In this document: positions 8,042-17,362 of the stretch, one piece after another | Position numbering within the stretch: the first letter of the stretch is position 1 | Layout: each line of letters begins with the position of its first letter | NCBI GenBank assembly: GCA_017860275.1 | Contig: JAFNAQ010000010.1 | Location: forward strand, 1-64,000 | Direction: 5' to 3' | From: Bacteroidota bacterium | GTDB lineage: Bacteria; Bacteroidota; Bacteroidia; Bacteroidales; P3 | Length of the DNA stretch: 64,000 nucleotides | Made by a program: the position numbers and the translations under genes | The notes under the pieces: generated by a model | Told to the model about the DNA's origin: nothing | The model's input: only the letters and a program-made list of their open reading frames with translations | Database searches by the model: none

Positions 8042-9173
8042 TAAAATGAGGAAATTTTTGTATTATATTTTCATAGTTTTACCATTCTTGTGCAGTTGTA
8101 TAGGAGACGATTGTTCTACTTGCGTAGAAATGGCATATGACACTAGAGTCACTCTTAAAATATCAAATACTAACTCCCTTTCCAAGTCTAGTAATCCTGA
8201 ATTAGATATTAATAATATTGCTTTTTTTGTGTTTAATGCAGATGGTTCTCTAAATACTGTTAAGAAATTTATAGTTTCGATGCCCTCTTCTTCGTCCCAG
8301 AATTTTAACCTAAACATTTCCTCTGATTCAAAATCAATATACGCTATTGCTAATTGCAGCGACATTCTTACTTCAAATCCTTCTTCTTTTATTGGAACTC
8401 AAATTAATAGTTCTGCCGACTTATATGTGCTATTTTCTAAGTTGGCTGTCTCTCATAATGAAATTTTTGACGGACAAAACTTAATCCTCACGGGTTACAC
8501 TAATTCTATTTCATTAATAGGATCAAATCCATATCAATATCAGGCATCAATTACTCTGAAACCAATTGTTTCAAAATTCTCAATCACTGTTGAAACCTCT
8601 GGAACACCTCCTTCCGATTTTGTGACTTCCATAGACTATGTTAAGACCTTTGTACTTAATGCGAGAGATAGTGCATCTCTTTTTGATACTAATTTATCCA
8701 ACTTTAAGTATATGCATGGCAATTATCAGTCTTTTTGGAATGGGACAGATTTCTCAGCACAAAGCATCTCTCCTATTATTGATAGCAATTTGTATAGCCA
8801 AACGTTCTCTATTAACAACTCCTCTCCTATCGTCTTTTATATTTCTCAAAATAATACAACAATAGGTTCTGGTTATAGAACAATTGCTGTCCTTGAAGTG
8901 GGTTATAAGATGATTAGCATTGATGGAAATGAGGAGCGTTTCACAAGGTTTTTCTCTGTTGCACTTATTCCTCCAACAAACTCTTCTCTTTCAGTTGCTA
9001 GAGGTAAGAACTATAATATTTCTTTTAAACTATCAGGGAAATTTTTTGGTGCATTATCACCTCTTTCTTCAATGATGGCTCCTTTTTCTCCAATTCCTTC
9101 GAAAAACACAAAGGGACTTATATATGTTCCTCAAGAAAAGTATTCAAAGATAGTAATAAATGACTGGCAATAA
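8034..9173 (+). CDS. FimB/Mfa2-like fimbrial lipoprotein
   Basis: A 379-residue lipoprotein with signal peptide and lipobox PFLCSC (modified Cys at 22 in this reading). The mature N-terminus (IGDDCSTCVEMAYDTRVTLKI), the IAFFVFNADGSL strand and the IYAIANCSD strand follow the pattern of FimB/Mfa2-type anchor or minor fimbrial subunits. The start shown overlaps the DUF3575 gene by 8 bp. The ATG at 8046, 4 bp after that stop, is equally good and leaves the lipobox intact. The C-terminus ends in NDWQ. Likely surface-exposed and attached to the outer membrane; an anchor or length-control role is inferred from the family. Confidence 0.7.
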   Translation: MNNKMRKFLYYIFIVLPFLCSCIGDDCSTCVEMAYDTRVTLKISNTNSLSKSSNPELDINNIAFFVFNADGSLNTVKKFIVSMPSSSSQNFNLNISSDSKSIYAIANCSDILTSNPSSFIGTQINSSADLYVLFSKLAVSHNEIFDGQNLILTGYTNSISLIGSNPYQYQASITLKPIVSKFSITVETSGTPPSDFVTSIDYVKTFVLNARDSASLFDTNLSNFKYMHGNYQSFWNGTDFSAQSISPIIDSNLYSQTFSINNSSPIVFYISQNNTTIGSGYRTIAVLEVGYKMISIDGNEERFTRFFSVALIPPTNSSLSVARGKNYNISFKLSGKFFGALSPLSSMMAPFSPIPSKNTKGLIYVPQEKYSKIVINDWQ

Positions 9174-9202
9174 TTAAATATAACAATTTAAAAAATAAAT
9201 AG

Positions 9203-9259
9203 ATTTAAACAAAATGAAAACAAAACATTATCAATTTAATTTAAACAAAATGAAAACAA
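9203..9259 (+). repeat. Duplicated translation-start segment
   Basis: A 21-bp sequence containing AAACAAAATGAAAACAA occurs twice, at 9203-9223 and 9239-9259, offset by 36 bp. Each copy carries an ATG in the frame of the fimbrillin gene, so two equivalent start sites exist 12 codons apart. Confidence 0.85.
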
Positions 9260-10500
9260 TGAAAGTAAAAGCTTTATTATTAAGCCTCGTAGCTGTTCTA
9301 ACCCTCGGTTTAACAAGCTGTACAGATGAATTAGGTGACAACACACAAGGTCAACCAGGTTATTTAACCTTAAACCTAAAAACCCTAAAACCAAAAGCAA
9401 CAAAAGTTGGAACAGCTGCCGCAGATGACTATAAATTTATTAAAGACTTAAATATCTTTGTATTTGATGGATCACATAACTTAATATTGAATAAATATTA
9501 CGATAATGCTACAACTACATTTGATTTAACTGGAGGAGCAACATCTCTTAGTATACAAGTTAATACACTCCCTTCGAATGCTTATGTTGTTGCTGTTGCA
9601 AACTATGGATCAAGAATGTCTACTATAACAAACTATACAGACCTTGAAGCTACACCAATTGTAACAGTAAAAGATTTTGCGACTAATGGTTTACATATGA
9701 CAGGAAAAGGAGATATTGTTCATGCAGCGGGTACTTATGTATATTCAGCAGTAGTTAAAATTGCTCCTGTTGAAGCAAAAATAACAGTAAATTGGAATTT
9801 TACTGCAGGGTCAGATGCAGAAAATTATGATGTTACAGGCGTTTATGTTGTAAATGCAATAGACAAAACTACAATGCCAATTATTTTAAATACAACAACA
9901 GTACCTGCAACTGGCAACATAAATCCAACTGCAACCACTAATAATATTACTACTGTTACCGGTGCAAGAACTGCCTCAACAGGTTTAGCAGCTGTAGCCT
10001 TAAGAGATTTTAATTTCTACGGAGCAATGAATACAAACACTGCACTTTTAAGTGATGAAAAAACAACAGAAATTACTGGTAATGTATTGGATGCCGGATA
10101 CACAGCTATGACAAAACCTTACCATTATTATGTAGGTGAAAACTATAATACCGATGCCTTTCCAACACAAGGGGGCGGAGCTATTCGTGCAGACAATACT
10201 GCTCAAAATGAAAACACATTAGTTGTAATAAAAGTTACTCCAAAAAGTACTGCACCTTCTTATATTAAAGCAATGGGACATAAATACTATACTTATGAAT
10301 TTAATAAAAATAGTGCAGCTCAAAATAATACTAATTTAGGTAGTGTTCCTGCTACCGGATTTTCAGTAAGAAGGAAAACTAATTACTCGTTAACATTCAA
10401 CTTATCAGAAATTGGGGCAAATCAACCATTTACAAGATTATCAACTTTAAACGTTTCAGTTACTGCTGAAGGATGGGACCCAGCAACTGTTACTTTCTAA
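9214..10500 (+). CDS. Major fimbrillin (FimA/Mfa1-like lipoprotein)
   Basis: A 428-residue pilus subunit precursor. The likely start is the internal ATG at 9250 or 9259; the first 12 codons come from a duplicated start segment. The signal peptide ends in the lipobox LGLTSC (Cys36). The mature part begins with Thr/Gly-rich strands (GYLTLNLKTLKPKATK) and has the fimbrillin N-domain strand FIKDLNIFVFDGSHNLI and the C-terminal NYSLTFNLSEIG ... VTAEGWDPATVTF. Such proteins (type V pili) are exported as lipoproteins, trimmed by a protease on the surface and polymerised by strand exchange. Codon composition is richer in A and C than its neighbours, consistent with a highly expressed or exchanged subunit. 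Confidence 0.83.
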   Translation: MKTKHYQFNLNKMKTMKVKALLLSLVAVLTLGLTSCTDELGDNTQGQPGYLTLNLKTLKPKATKVGTAAADDYKFIKDLNIFVFDGSHNLILNKYYDNATTTFDLTGGATSLSIQVNTLPSNAYVVAVANYGSRMSTITNYTDLEATPIVTVKDFATNGLHMTGKGDIVHAAGTYVYSAVVKIAPVEAKITVNWNFTAGSDAENYDVTGVYVVNAIDKTTMPIILNTTTVPATGNINPTATTNNITTVTGARTASTGLAAVALRDFNFYGAMNTNTALLSDEKTTEITGNVLDAGYTAMTKPYHYYVGENYNTDAFPTQGGGAIRADNTAQNENTLVVIKVTPKSTAPSYIKAMGHKYYTYEFNKNSAAQNNTNLGSVPATGFSVRRKTNYSLTFNLSEIGANQPFTRLSTLNVSVTAEGWDPATVTF

Positions 10501-10512
10501 AAATAATATTTA

Positions 10513-10550
10513 TTACCCCTCTCTGAGAGGAGGGGTAATTTTTGTTTTTT
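10513..10550 (+). terminator. Terminator/attenuator after the major fimbrillin
   Basis: A stem of TTACCCCTCTC with GAGGAGGGGTAA (one bulge, 3-nt loop) at 10513-10538 is followed by a T-rich run to 10550. It lies 13 bp after the fimbrillin stop and 25 bp before the next gene of the same locus, so partial read-through would give much less of the downstream minor proteins. Confidence 0.8.
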
Positions 10551-10574
10551 CTCTAATGTTTTATTTAATTATTT

Positions 10575-11519
10575 ATGAATAAATTCTTCTATATATTCAT
10601 ATTCTGTATTGGTATGTTCTGTGTTAGCTGCGATAGTATCGAGGACGATTTATCTGATTGTGTACAGATGAGAGTATATGCTGATTTTGATGACCCAGAA
10701 CCTATTGAATGGGGTAATTATTTTGGCACAAGAACTTTAATTGATAATCATAAGTATGCTAAGATATATATTTTTGATAAGGAGTATCATTTTATTGCTT
10801 CTCATATAATAAATACAACCACTGTTGTTGAGCTACCATATAAACAATATGACTCAATAAGATACGTGTTAATATCTAGCAATGACATAAATAATAGTAT
10901 CTTCCCTGAATATCACTCTGGTGACAAACTAAATGACAGCATATTTATCTCTCTTGATAGAGGAGAAGATAGATGTAATATAAAAAATATTGCAAAATCC
11001 CCTGTAGATTTCCAAATAGATAATGGATATATTAAAACTATACGTTCTGATATCCCAATGGCTCCTCACTATTTGTATCTAAAAAGAAAGGTTGGTGCAA
11101 TTAGATGTATTGTTATAGGATTGGAAAAATTCTTAGAAAAAAACTATGCAAATAAGTATAAAAATGATGACCCTGTCACTGTTATTTTTGGAGACACAAA
11201 AAATAAAATAAATTATAAAGGCAACTACGTTGGAGAATGGGTTAGCTATGCCTTTTCCCAGTATAATAACAGAAATGACACAATAGTAACTGAGTATATT
11301 AACTCACTTGCCTCACTAGATGAAAAAGAAAGTGAAATAAAAGTATTTAAAGGTGATCTTTTAGTAAATAAGAAAGATGCAACAAAAAATGCTGCAAGGG
11401 TTCGTCAGGGACAGGTTACAACCGTAATAATTAACTTCAATGAACTATATTCAAGTGAAGGAGGGTTCGGCGTATCAAGTGACGAATGGGACCCTGTAAA
11501 CGTTGATGCTCAATTCTAG
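10575..11519 (+). CDS. FimB/Mfa2-family minor fimbrial lipoprotein
   Basis: A 314-residue lipoprotein with lipobox FCVSC (Cys19), then DSIEDDLSDCVQMRVYADFD, the usual Mfa2/FimB mature start with an early second Cys. The KYAKIYIFDKEYHFI strand and the C-terminal VRQGQVTTVIINFNELY fit the family, in which the protein sits at the base of the pilus as outer-membrane anchor. It follows the attenuator and precedes the GLUG adhesin by 39 bp. It is more like classical Mfa2 than the first lipoprotein of the operon, so this may be the anchor and the other an accessory or tip subunit; that split is inference. Confidence 0.77.
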   Translation: MNKFFYIFIFCIGMFCVSCDSIEDDLSDCVQMRVYADFDDPEPIEWGNYFGTRTLIDNHKYAKIYIFDKEYHFIASHIINTTTVVELPYKQYDSIRYVLISSNDINNSIFPEYHSGDKLNDSIFISLDRGEDRCNIKNIAKSPVDFQIDNGYIKTIRSDIPMAPHYLYLKRKVGAIRCIVIGLEKFLEKNYANKYKNDDPVTVIFGDTKNKINYKGNYVGEWVSYAFSQYNNRNDTIVTEYINSLASLDEKESEIKVFKGDLLVNKKDATKNAARVRQGQVTTVIINFNELYSSEGGFGVSSDEWDPVNVDAQF

Positions 11520-11558
11520 TATTATAAAAATAGAAAATAAATAATATCAACATATAAA

Positions 11559-14500
11559 ATGAGGAAACTACTAATACCAATAATTATTACCCTTCTGCTA
11601 ACAATAAGTAATAATACCTTTGCCCAATTCGGAGGAGGTACAGGCACGGCTGGTAATCCTTATTTAATAAACAATAGAACTCAATTAAATTATTTTTCCT
11701 CAGAAATAAATGGGTCTAACTCTGCAAATTATATTAATAAATATTTTAAGATAACAACAAACATCAACGTTAACACTATCACCCCAATAGGAACAGCAAT
11801 TAAAAGTTTTCAAGGACATTTAGATGGAGGAGGATATACGCTTTCTAACGTGAATATTTCATCAAGTACTTATGTAGGAATATTTGGATATATTTCAGGG
11901 GCTACTATTAAAAATGTAAAAATTGGGAGTGGGAGTAATATTAGTTCTGCTACTAATGGATACACAGGTGCACTAGTTGGATATGCAGTAAATTCAACAA
12001 TAGATAATTGTAATACAATAGTAACTCCATCGGGTAATAGTGGATGTAGTTTAGGAGGATTAATTGGTTATGCAAAAGACTGTATAATTAGCAATTGTAG
12101 TAATACATCAACTTCTTCAATTAATAGTTCAAATAGTAATTATGGAGGGATAGTTGGCTATGCTAATAACACAACATTTAATTCATGTTATTCAACAGCA
12201 AGAATGGAAGGGAATAGTAATAGCAAGATAGGTGGATTGATAGGTTATGCTACTAATAATTGCATAATAAATGAATGCTATTCAACTGTAATTTTTAATA
12301 ATGTTAATGGTTATATAGGTGGCTTGATAGGACATTCTAGTGGTTCTCAAATATATAAATCATACTCAACCCCAAGTATAACTAGAAGTGATAATAGTAA
12401 TAGAATAGGAGGATTAATTGGTTCTGCAGATAGCACAATAATTAATAATTGTTATAGCAAAGCATCTTTTTCTAGTATGAATGGTTCAGGATATACTGGA
12501 GGGTTAATTGGATATATTGGAAATGGAACAACAATATCAAATTCTTATTCTGCTCCTTCAGGTCTTGGCACAATAACAAATTCAGGTTTTCTATATGGCT
12601 ATTGTACTTCTAATTGTTTTACTAATTCTTATTATCTAAGTGGAGGGAATACTCAAACCTATGGAACATTAAGAACAGAAGTACAAATGAAACTACAACC
12701 ATTCGCTATTGAATTAAATGCTTGTCAAAATCAAACATGGAAAAGTGTAACAAGTAATTATCCTATACTTTATTGGCAAGCGGGGGGCAATACTCTTCCA
12801 CGATGTTTAGACGGTTCAGGAACAGAAGCAGATCCTTTCAGAATTAGATGTGTGGCTGATTTAGTTACTCTCTCAAATAATGTTACTGGTGGAACAACAT
12901 ATTCAAGTAATTTTTTATTAGTAGAGAATGAAATTGATTTTAATAATGATACAACAGGAACTTCAAGTGATTTTAGTCCAATAGGGAATTCGACAAATAC
13001 TTTTCAAGGTAAGTTTAATGGAGGTGGAAATATTATTTCAAATCTAACTATTACTTCAGGCTCTTATGTTGGTTTGTTCGGCAATATTGTAAATGCAAAA
13101 ATTGATAGTCTTGGAATAGAAGGTTTTAATATTACTACTGCTGAAAATAATGGTTATGCTGGTTCATTAGTAGGATATGCTAGTAATTCTGAAATAAATT
13201 GGTGTTATTCTGTTAACTCCACCATTAATGGAAATAGGCAGAGCCTTAATGATATATATATTGGAGGTCTAGTAGGTTATTTAAACGGTACGAGTAAAAT
13301 AAATAACTCTTATTCAAGATCTTCTTTAGAAGCATTAAATGATAATGGTTGGTTTTTCCGAGATTTTATAAGTTATGTTGGTGGGCTTGTTGCATATATT
13401 TCCGGTGGTTCAACAATTTCAAATTCTTATTCAGCTCCACAAAGTTTAGGTACAAAGGGTACAAGAAGAGCGTTTTATGCCAGTGGAACGGTTACAACGG
13501 TGAATTCTTATTATGATAATGCTAATACTAATAATAACAATACTGGTTTAACTTCAAAATCTTCCTCTGAAATGAAATCTGGTTGTTTTGTTGTTAGTTT
13601 AAATAATAGCCAAAGTCCTATTGTATGGTTTAAGGCAAAATCGGGAGTTAATAGTGGTTATCCTGTTTTATCTTGGCAAAAGCTTAGTGACAATATTACT
13701 CCTGCAGGTTTTGAGGGAAATTGCTTAAGTGTTAGTGTAAATGATGGGCATCAAACAAATCCTTATAAAGTAAAATATGTAAAAGACCTTATTTATATTT
13801 CTAATATGGTTGCAAATGATACAACCTATAATGAGAATGGAAATAAAAAATATTTTCAAATGCTGAATGATATTAGTTTTATTAAATATGATAATATTAA
13901 TACAGTAATAGTCGATAGTTCAAATCTATACACTGCAATAGGGAATTTCACAAATAATAAGCCTTTTAGTGGAAGTTTTAGTGGGAATAGATTTGCTTTA
14001 GCTAATTATAGTTTTTCTGATGTAACAAAAGATAATTTTGGATTATTTGGATATATAAAGAATGCAACAATAAAAGATTTAGGTATTAGCAATATTAATA
14101 TTAGGGCTAAAGATAATGTTGGTGGATTAGTTGGAAATATGGATGCTTCTTCTGCAATAGAGGCATGCTTTGTTTACGGATATATCAACGGAGTTAGTAA
14201 TGTTGGTGGTTTAGTTGGTAATTCAAGAACGGCATCATGTAGTATTCTCAAATCTTTTTCTAATACAACTATTGATGCGCAAACAAATGTTGGAGGACTC
14301 GTTGGAAATCATAGTGGTGGAGCAATTAGTAATTCCTATTCTAATTCAGAGATATATTCTTCAACTTATGGGAATAATTATGTTGGAGGAATTATTGGTC
14401 TTGCTAACTCTGCCTCTAATCTTACTAATGTTTATTCTACATGTAAGATTATTCGAAATGGAACAAATACAAATTTTGGTAAGATAAAGGGTAACAATAT

Positions 14501-16133
14501 AGGTTCTAATACAAATTGTTATTCTCGCGATAGTGTTTTTGTGAATTATACTAATATTACTCCTTCTGGATATAATGAAACAGCTATGACTAATGCAGAT
14601 TTAAGAAATTCAAGTTTTATTACAACATTAGGTGGCAGTACATATTGGAAGGCTGATTACTCTTCTGGGAATATTAATGATGGTTATCCTATATTAAGCT
14701 ATCAATTATCTCCAGTCATACTTAGCGTAACAGGAAGTTTGCAAAGCAATTTGGGAGGAGCTCTACCAATCGCCTCCCAAGTAGTAATAATTCCTTCAGG
14801 GAAACAATTAAAAATTGATTTAGCTTCTTCACCAATGTGTCCATATATTATCATTGAAAAGGGGGGGGAGTTATATAATAATACAGATATTAGTTTATTT
14901 GGAGAACAAAGAAGAGAACTTGTGCTAGGAAAATGGAATTTTATTGGAATTACTACAAATAATCCAACAATGTCCTTTCTATATAATTATTCAGATATTC
15001 CCTATAAAACCTTCGTGAAACAATTTGACCCAAGCATAAATAACTGGGCGACAACTACTATTCAAAATAATAATGCTCAATTAAACTATAATACTGGCTT
15101 TTTGGTTATGCCAAACTACTCTTTGGATGCTCAACAGCTAACGACATCAAAAATTGCTTCAAAAGGAGTTCTTTATAATACAAATACCTCATCCAAAACA
15201 TTTACAAATGATGCTACAAAACTAGTCCCATTAGCCAATAGCTATAATGCAAACCTTAGTATCAATCAATTCATAACCTCTAACCCGACAAAGATTCAAG
15301 GAGGAATTGTCTATGCCTTAAATGCAAATTGTAGAGATTGGAATAATAATCTAAATAGTGCAACCTTAATTACTAATATCAATCCAAGTGAAGGTTTCTT
15401 TGTTTTTGCAACAAATGCAAATTCATCAATTGACTTTTCTAGGTCTCAGTTAATTTCATCTGCAAAGAAGGTTGCATTTAAAGAGCTTATGTATGTGAAA
15501 GTAAAGACTAACGATATTACAAGAGAGGCTTTTATTGAGTTTAATGAAGATTCAGAGAATGGATTTGATGTTGAGGATGGCTTAATGTTATTCGGAACAA
15601 ATGAAGATATTGTAGAACCATATTTCAAAAAAGAAGATAATGAAATCCTTAAGGATGCCTTTTCTTCTCTTCCATATAGTACTGAACTAAACCTGAGATC
15701 GTATTCTGCAAATAATATCAATTTAGAATTTTCAAATATCCCTAAAGATATAAAGGTTTATCTTATAGATAGCTTAGTTAGAAAGGTACAGGAACTTAAT
15801 TCCAATCCTCTATACAATTTAGATATTAGCGAGGGAAATAATGATAATAGGTTAAAGATTCTATTTACAAATAACGAAAAGGATATTGTCAATTATTTTA
15901 ATACTGACGAATTAGATAAGATACAAATTTGGAATTCCAATTCAATAATAAATATTAATGGCATAGGATTAAATAGTTTTGAGGTTTATGACATAATGGG
16001 GCAAAAAATTCTTCAGCAAGTAATCACTAGCGACGAATACCAAACCAATCTCAACCTAAAATCTGGTATATATATTATAAAAGCTTATTCACAAACATCT
16101 ATCAGTTCTAGAAAAATTAGTATTTGCAGATAG
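11559..16133 (+). CDS. Giant GLUG-repeat adhesin with T9SS sorting domain
   Basis: A 1524-residue secreted protein. A signal peptide (MRKLLIPIIITLLLTISNNTFAQ) is followed by three similar modules, each opening with a GT(A/E)xxPxxI-type strand: AGNPYLINNRTQLNYFS, EADPFRIRCVADLVTL and QTNPYKVKYVKDLIYI. Each module carries GLUG-type repeats of the form GGLIGYA ... I(S/N)NC; I count about 14. Then comes a region from the PIASQVVIIPSGKQLKIDL strand and, at the end, a T9SS type A domain (IQIWNSNSIININGIGLNSF ... FEVYDIMGQKILQQ ... LKSGIYIIKAYS). Such beta-solenoid proteins are usually adhesins. It is the last gene of the pilus locus. It is Asn/Ser-rich and very AT-rich. Confidence 0.83.
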   Translation: MRKLLIPIIITLLLTISNNTFAQFGGGTGTAGNPYLINNRTQLNYFSSEINGSNSANYINKYFKITTNINVNTITPIGTAIKSFQGHLDGGGYTLSNVNISSSTYVGIFGYISGATIKNVKIGSGSNISSATNGYTGALVGYAVNSTIDNCNTIVTPSGNSGCSLGGLIGYAKDCIISNCSNTSTSSINSSNSNYGGIVGYANNTTFNSCYSTARMEGNSNSKIGGLIGYATNNCIINECYSTVIFNNVNGYIGGLIGHSSGSQIYKSYSTPSITRSDNSNRIGGLIGSADSTIINNCYSKASFSSMNGSGYTGGLIGYIGNGTTISNSYSAPSGLGTITNSGFLYGYCTSNCFTNSYYLSGGNTQTYGTLRTEVQMKLQPFAIELNACQNQTWKSVTSNYPILYWQAGGNTLPRCLDGSGTEADPFRIRCVADLVTLSNNVTGGTTYSSNFLLVENEIDFNNDTTGTSSDFSPIGNSTNTFQGKFNGGGNIISNLTITSGSYVGLFGNIVNAKIDSLGIEGFNITTAENNGYAGSLVGYASNSEINWCYSVNSTINGNRQSLNDIYIGGLVGYLNGTSKINNSYSRSSLEALNDNGWFFRDFISYVGGLVAYISGGSTISNSYSAPQSLGTKGTRRAFYASGTVTTVNSYYDNANTNNNNTGLTSKSSSEMKSGCFVVSLNNSQSPIVWFKAKSGVNSGYPVLSWQKLSDNITPAGFEGNCLSVSVNDGHQTNPYKVKYVKDLIYISNMVANDTTYNENGNKKYFQMLNDISFIKYDNINTVIVDSSNLYTAIGNFTNNKPFSGSFSGNRFALANYSFSDVTKDNFGLFGYIKNATIKDLGISNINIRAKDNVGGLVGNMDASSAIEACFVYGYINGVSNVGGLVGNSRTASCSILKSFSNTTIDAQTNVGGLVGNHSGGAISNSYSNSEIYSSTYGNNYVGGIIGLANSASNLTNVYSTCKIIRNGTNTNFGKIKGNNIGSNTNCYSRDSVFVNYTNITPSGYNETAMTNADLRNSSFITTLGGSTYWKADYSSGNINDGYPILSYQLSPVILSVTGSLQSNLGGALPIASQVVIIPSGKQLKIDLASSPMCPYIIIEKGGELYNNTDISLFGEQRRELVLGKWNFIGITTNNPTMSFLYNYSDIPYKTFVKQFDPSINNWATTTIQNNNAQLNYNTGFLVMPNYSLDAQQLTTSKIASKGVLYNTNTSSKTFTNDATKLVPLANSYNANLSINQFITSNPTKIQGGIVYALNANCRDWNNNLNSATLITNINPSEGFFVFATNANSSIDFSRSQLISSAKKVAFKELMYVKVKTNDITREAFIEFNEDSENGFDVEDGLMLFGTNEDIVEPYFKKEDNEILKDAFSSLPYSTELNLRSYSANNINLEFSNIPKDIKVYLIDSLVRKVQELNSNPLYNLDISEGNNDNRLKILFTNNEKDIVNYFNTDELDKIQIWNSNSIININGIGLNSFEVYDIMGQKILQQVITSDEYQTNLNLKSGIYIIKAYSQTSISSRKISICR

Positions 16134-16229
16134 ATATCTGATCCAAAAAAGAGATACTAATAATCTAGTTTCCACCTAGTAACAAATCATAAAAAAACAC
16201 AAAACAAAACAAAGACAATAATTCTGTGT

Positions 16230-16237
16230 TATCTTTG
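16230..16237 (+). promoter_or_regulatory. Candidate -7 box for the D/N-rich lipoprotein gene
   Basis: TATCTTTG fully matches TAnnTTTG, followed by CAGAG; the start codon is 48 bp downstream. It suggests that the lipoprotein gene at 16285 is transcribed separately from the pilus operon. No clear TTTG at -33. Confidence 0.55.
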
Positions 16238-16284
16238 CAGAGTAAATAATTTATATTTACCTACAAAAATAAATTTGAATTAAT

Positions 16285-17244
16285 ATGAAAAAGATAATAG
16301 CAATAATACTAGGGGTTGTAACTTTAACCTCTTGTATGTCGGACTTTGAACCAAAAAAGATTGACCTAAAAAACCTCGACCCTTATGTAACAATGGTTGC
16401 TCCTACTGAGGAAGGGAAGCTTACTGTGATTAGAATTGGTACAAGCATTATAGGAAGAACAGATGTTGCCATGGAATTTCTTGTTCCAAAAGGCGTTCAA
16501 CCTACCTATGAGTTTATCCCTCAAACTAAAAAATATCAAAATGGAGGATGGTTTTCATATCAGCAAATGGCTTGTTTCGAAGATACAAAAAATGGAGATA
16601 ATGATTATAATGATTTCGTTGCGTTCATTACAACTATTGTAACAAACGATTACTCTGATTGGCAAAACCCAACAACTAATACAACTGTCTATGTTCAGCC
16701 TATAGCTCTTGGTTCTAGTCTTGATTTACAGTTTGGAATTCGTTATCCTAATGGACAAATATGGATGGCTACAGATAATATTAGAAGAGATTTCTTTAAG
16801 GGTAAAGTTGGATTTATTAATACAGATGTAGATACATATAATAAGCCTAATCCAAATGCATATTATACTAAAGATAAAAATCATATAATGAGAGCACCAG
16901 TTATCACATTACCTATTAATACTTACTCTCAAAATCCTAGAATTAATCCATTTATAATAAGTGGTACAGATACTATTTATCTTGCAATTTATAGTCATAA
17001 TCTTGAAACCACAAATTATAATAACACAATAGGGGGACTTGGTTATCCTTATGGTATAACCTTCGATGGTTCTTTCAGTTACCCTTATGAAAAGACAAAC
17101 ATTATAGGAGCTTATGAAGATTTTTTACCTTGGGTTAATGGAACTAAGGATAAGATTAGAAAGAACAAAAACAATCCTAATAAAGTACATGGAAGGATTG
17201 AAGACTTCATATTATACAATCCTCAAAATCTTTCTTGGAACTAG
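16285..17244 (+). CDS. Lipoprotein with LruC/DUF4114-like Asp-rich motif
   Basis: A 319-residue lipoprotein with signal peptide and lipobox LTSC (Cys17). Around residues 96-111 it reads ACFEDTKNGDNDYNDF, close to the FED ... GDxDYND motif of LruC/DUF4114-type surface proteins, where the Asp/Asn cluster is thought to bind calcium. Ahead of it is a beta-rich segment (VTMVAPTEEGKLTVIRIGTS), and after it a domain with WQNPTTNTTVYVQPIALGSS and GIRYPNGQIW. It follows the pilus adhesin but has its own candidate promoter and two terminators. Function unknown; matrix or surface attachment is a guess from the motif. Confidence 0.6.
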   Translation: MKKIIAIILGVVTLTSCMSDFEPKKIDLKNLDPYVTMVAPTEEGKLTVIRIGTSIIGRTDVAMEFLVPKGVQPTYEFIPQTKKYQNGGWFSYQQMACFEDTKNGDNDYNDFVAFITTIVTNDYSDWQNPTTNTTVYVQPIALGSSLDLQFGIRYPNGQIWMATDNIRRDFFKGKVGFINTDVDTYNKPNPNAYYTKDKNHIMRAPVITLPINTYSQNPRINPFIISGTDTIYLAIYSHNLETTNYNNTIGGLGYPYGITFDGSFSYPYEKTNIIGAYEDFLPWVNGTKDKIRKNKNNPNKVHGRIEDFILYNPQNLSWN

Positions 17245-17278
17245 GTAATCAATATTAGGCATTAAAGAAATGCCATAA

Positions 17279-17314
17279 AAAAACCTCGTAATTTTTTCAA
17301 ATTACGAGGTTTTT
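17279..17314. terminator. Bidirectional terminator
   Basis: A perfect 16-bp stem, AAAAACCTCGTAATTT (17279-17294) with its complement at 17299-17314 and a 4-nt loop. The A-run and T-run at its ends let it act on both strands: for the lipoprotein gene on plus and for rseP on minus. Confidence 0.85.
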
Positions 17315-17322
17315 GATATATA

Positions 17323-17362
17323 AACTCTTCGTATTTTTTCTTGAAAACGAAGAGTTTTTTTT
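17323..17362 (+). terminator. Second terminator-like hairpin
   Basis: AACTCTTCGT (17323-17332) pairs with ACGAAGAGTT (17347-17356) and is followed by a run of T. It backs up the first terminator on the plus strand and abuts the rseP stop codon. Confidence 0.7.

Noticed and set aside
11559-16133. GLUG protein as an IgA-peptidase-like enzyme
   Set aside because: GLUG repeats occur in some such peptidases, but no protease motif is seen; the T9SS tail and beta-solenoid repeats fit an adhesin better.
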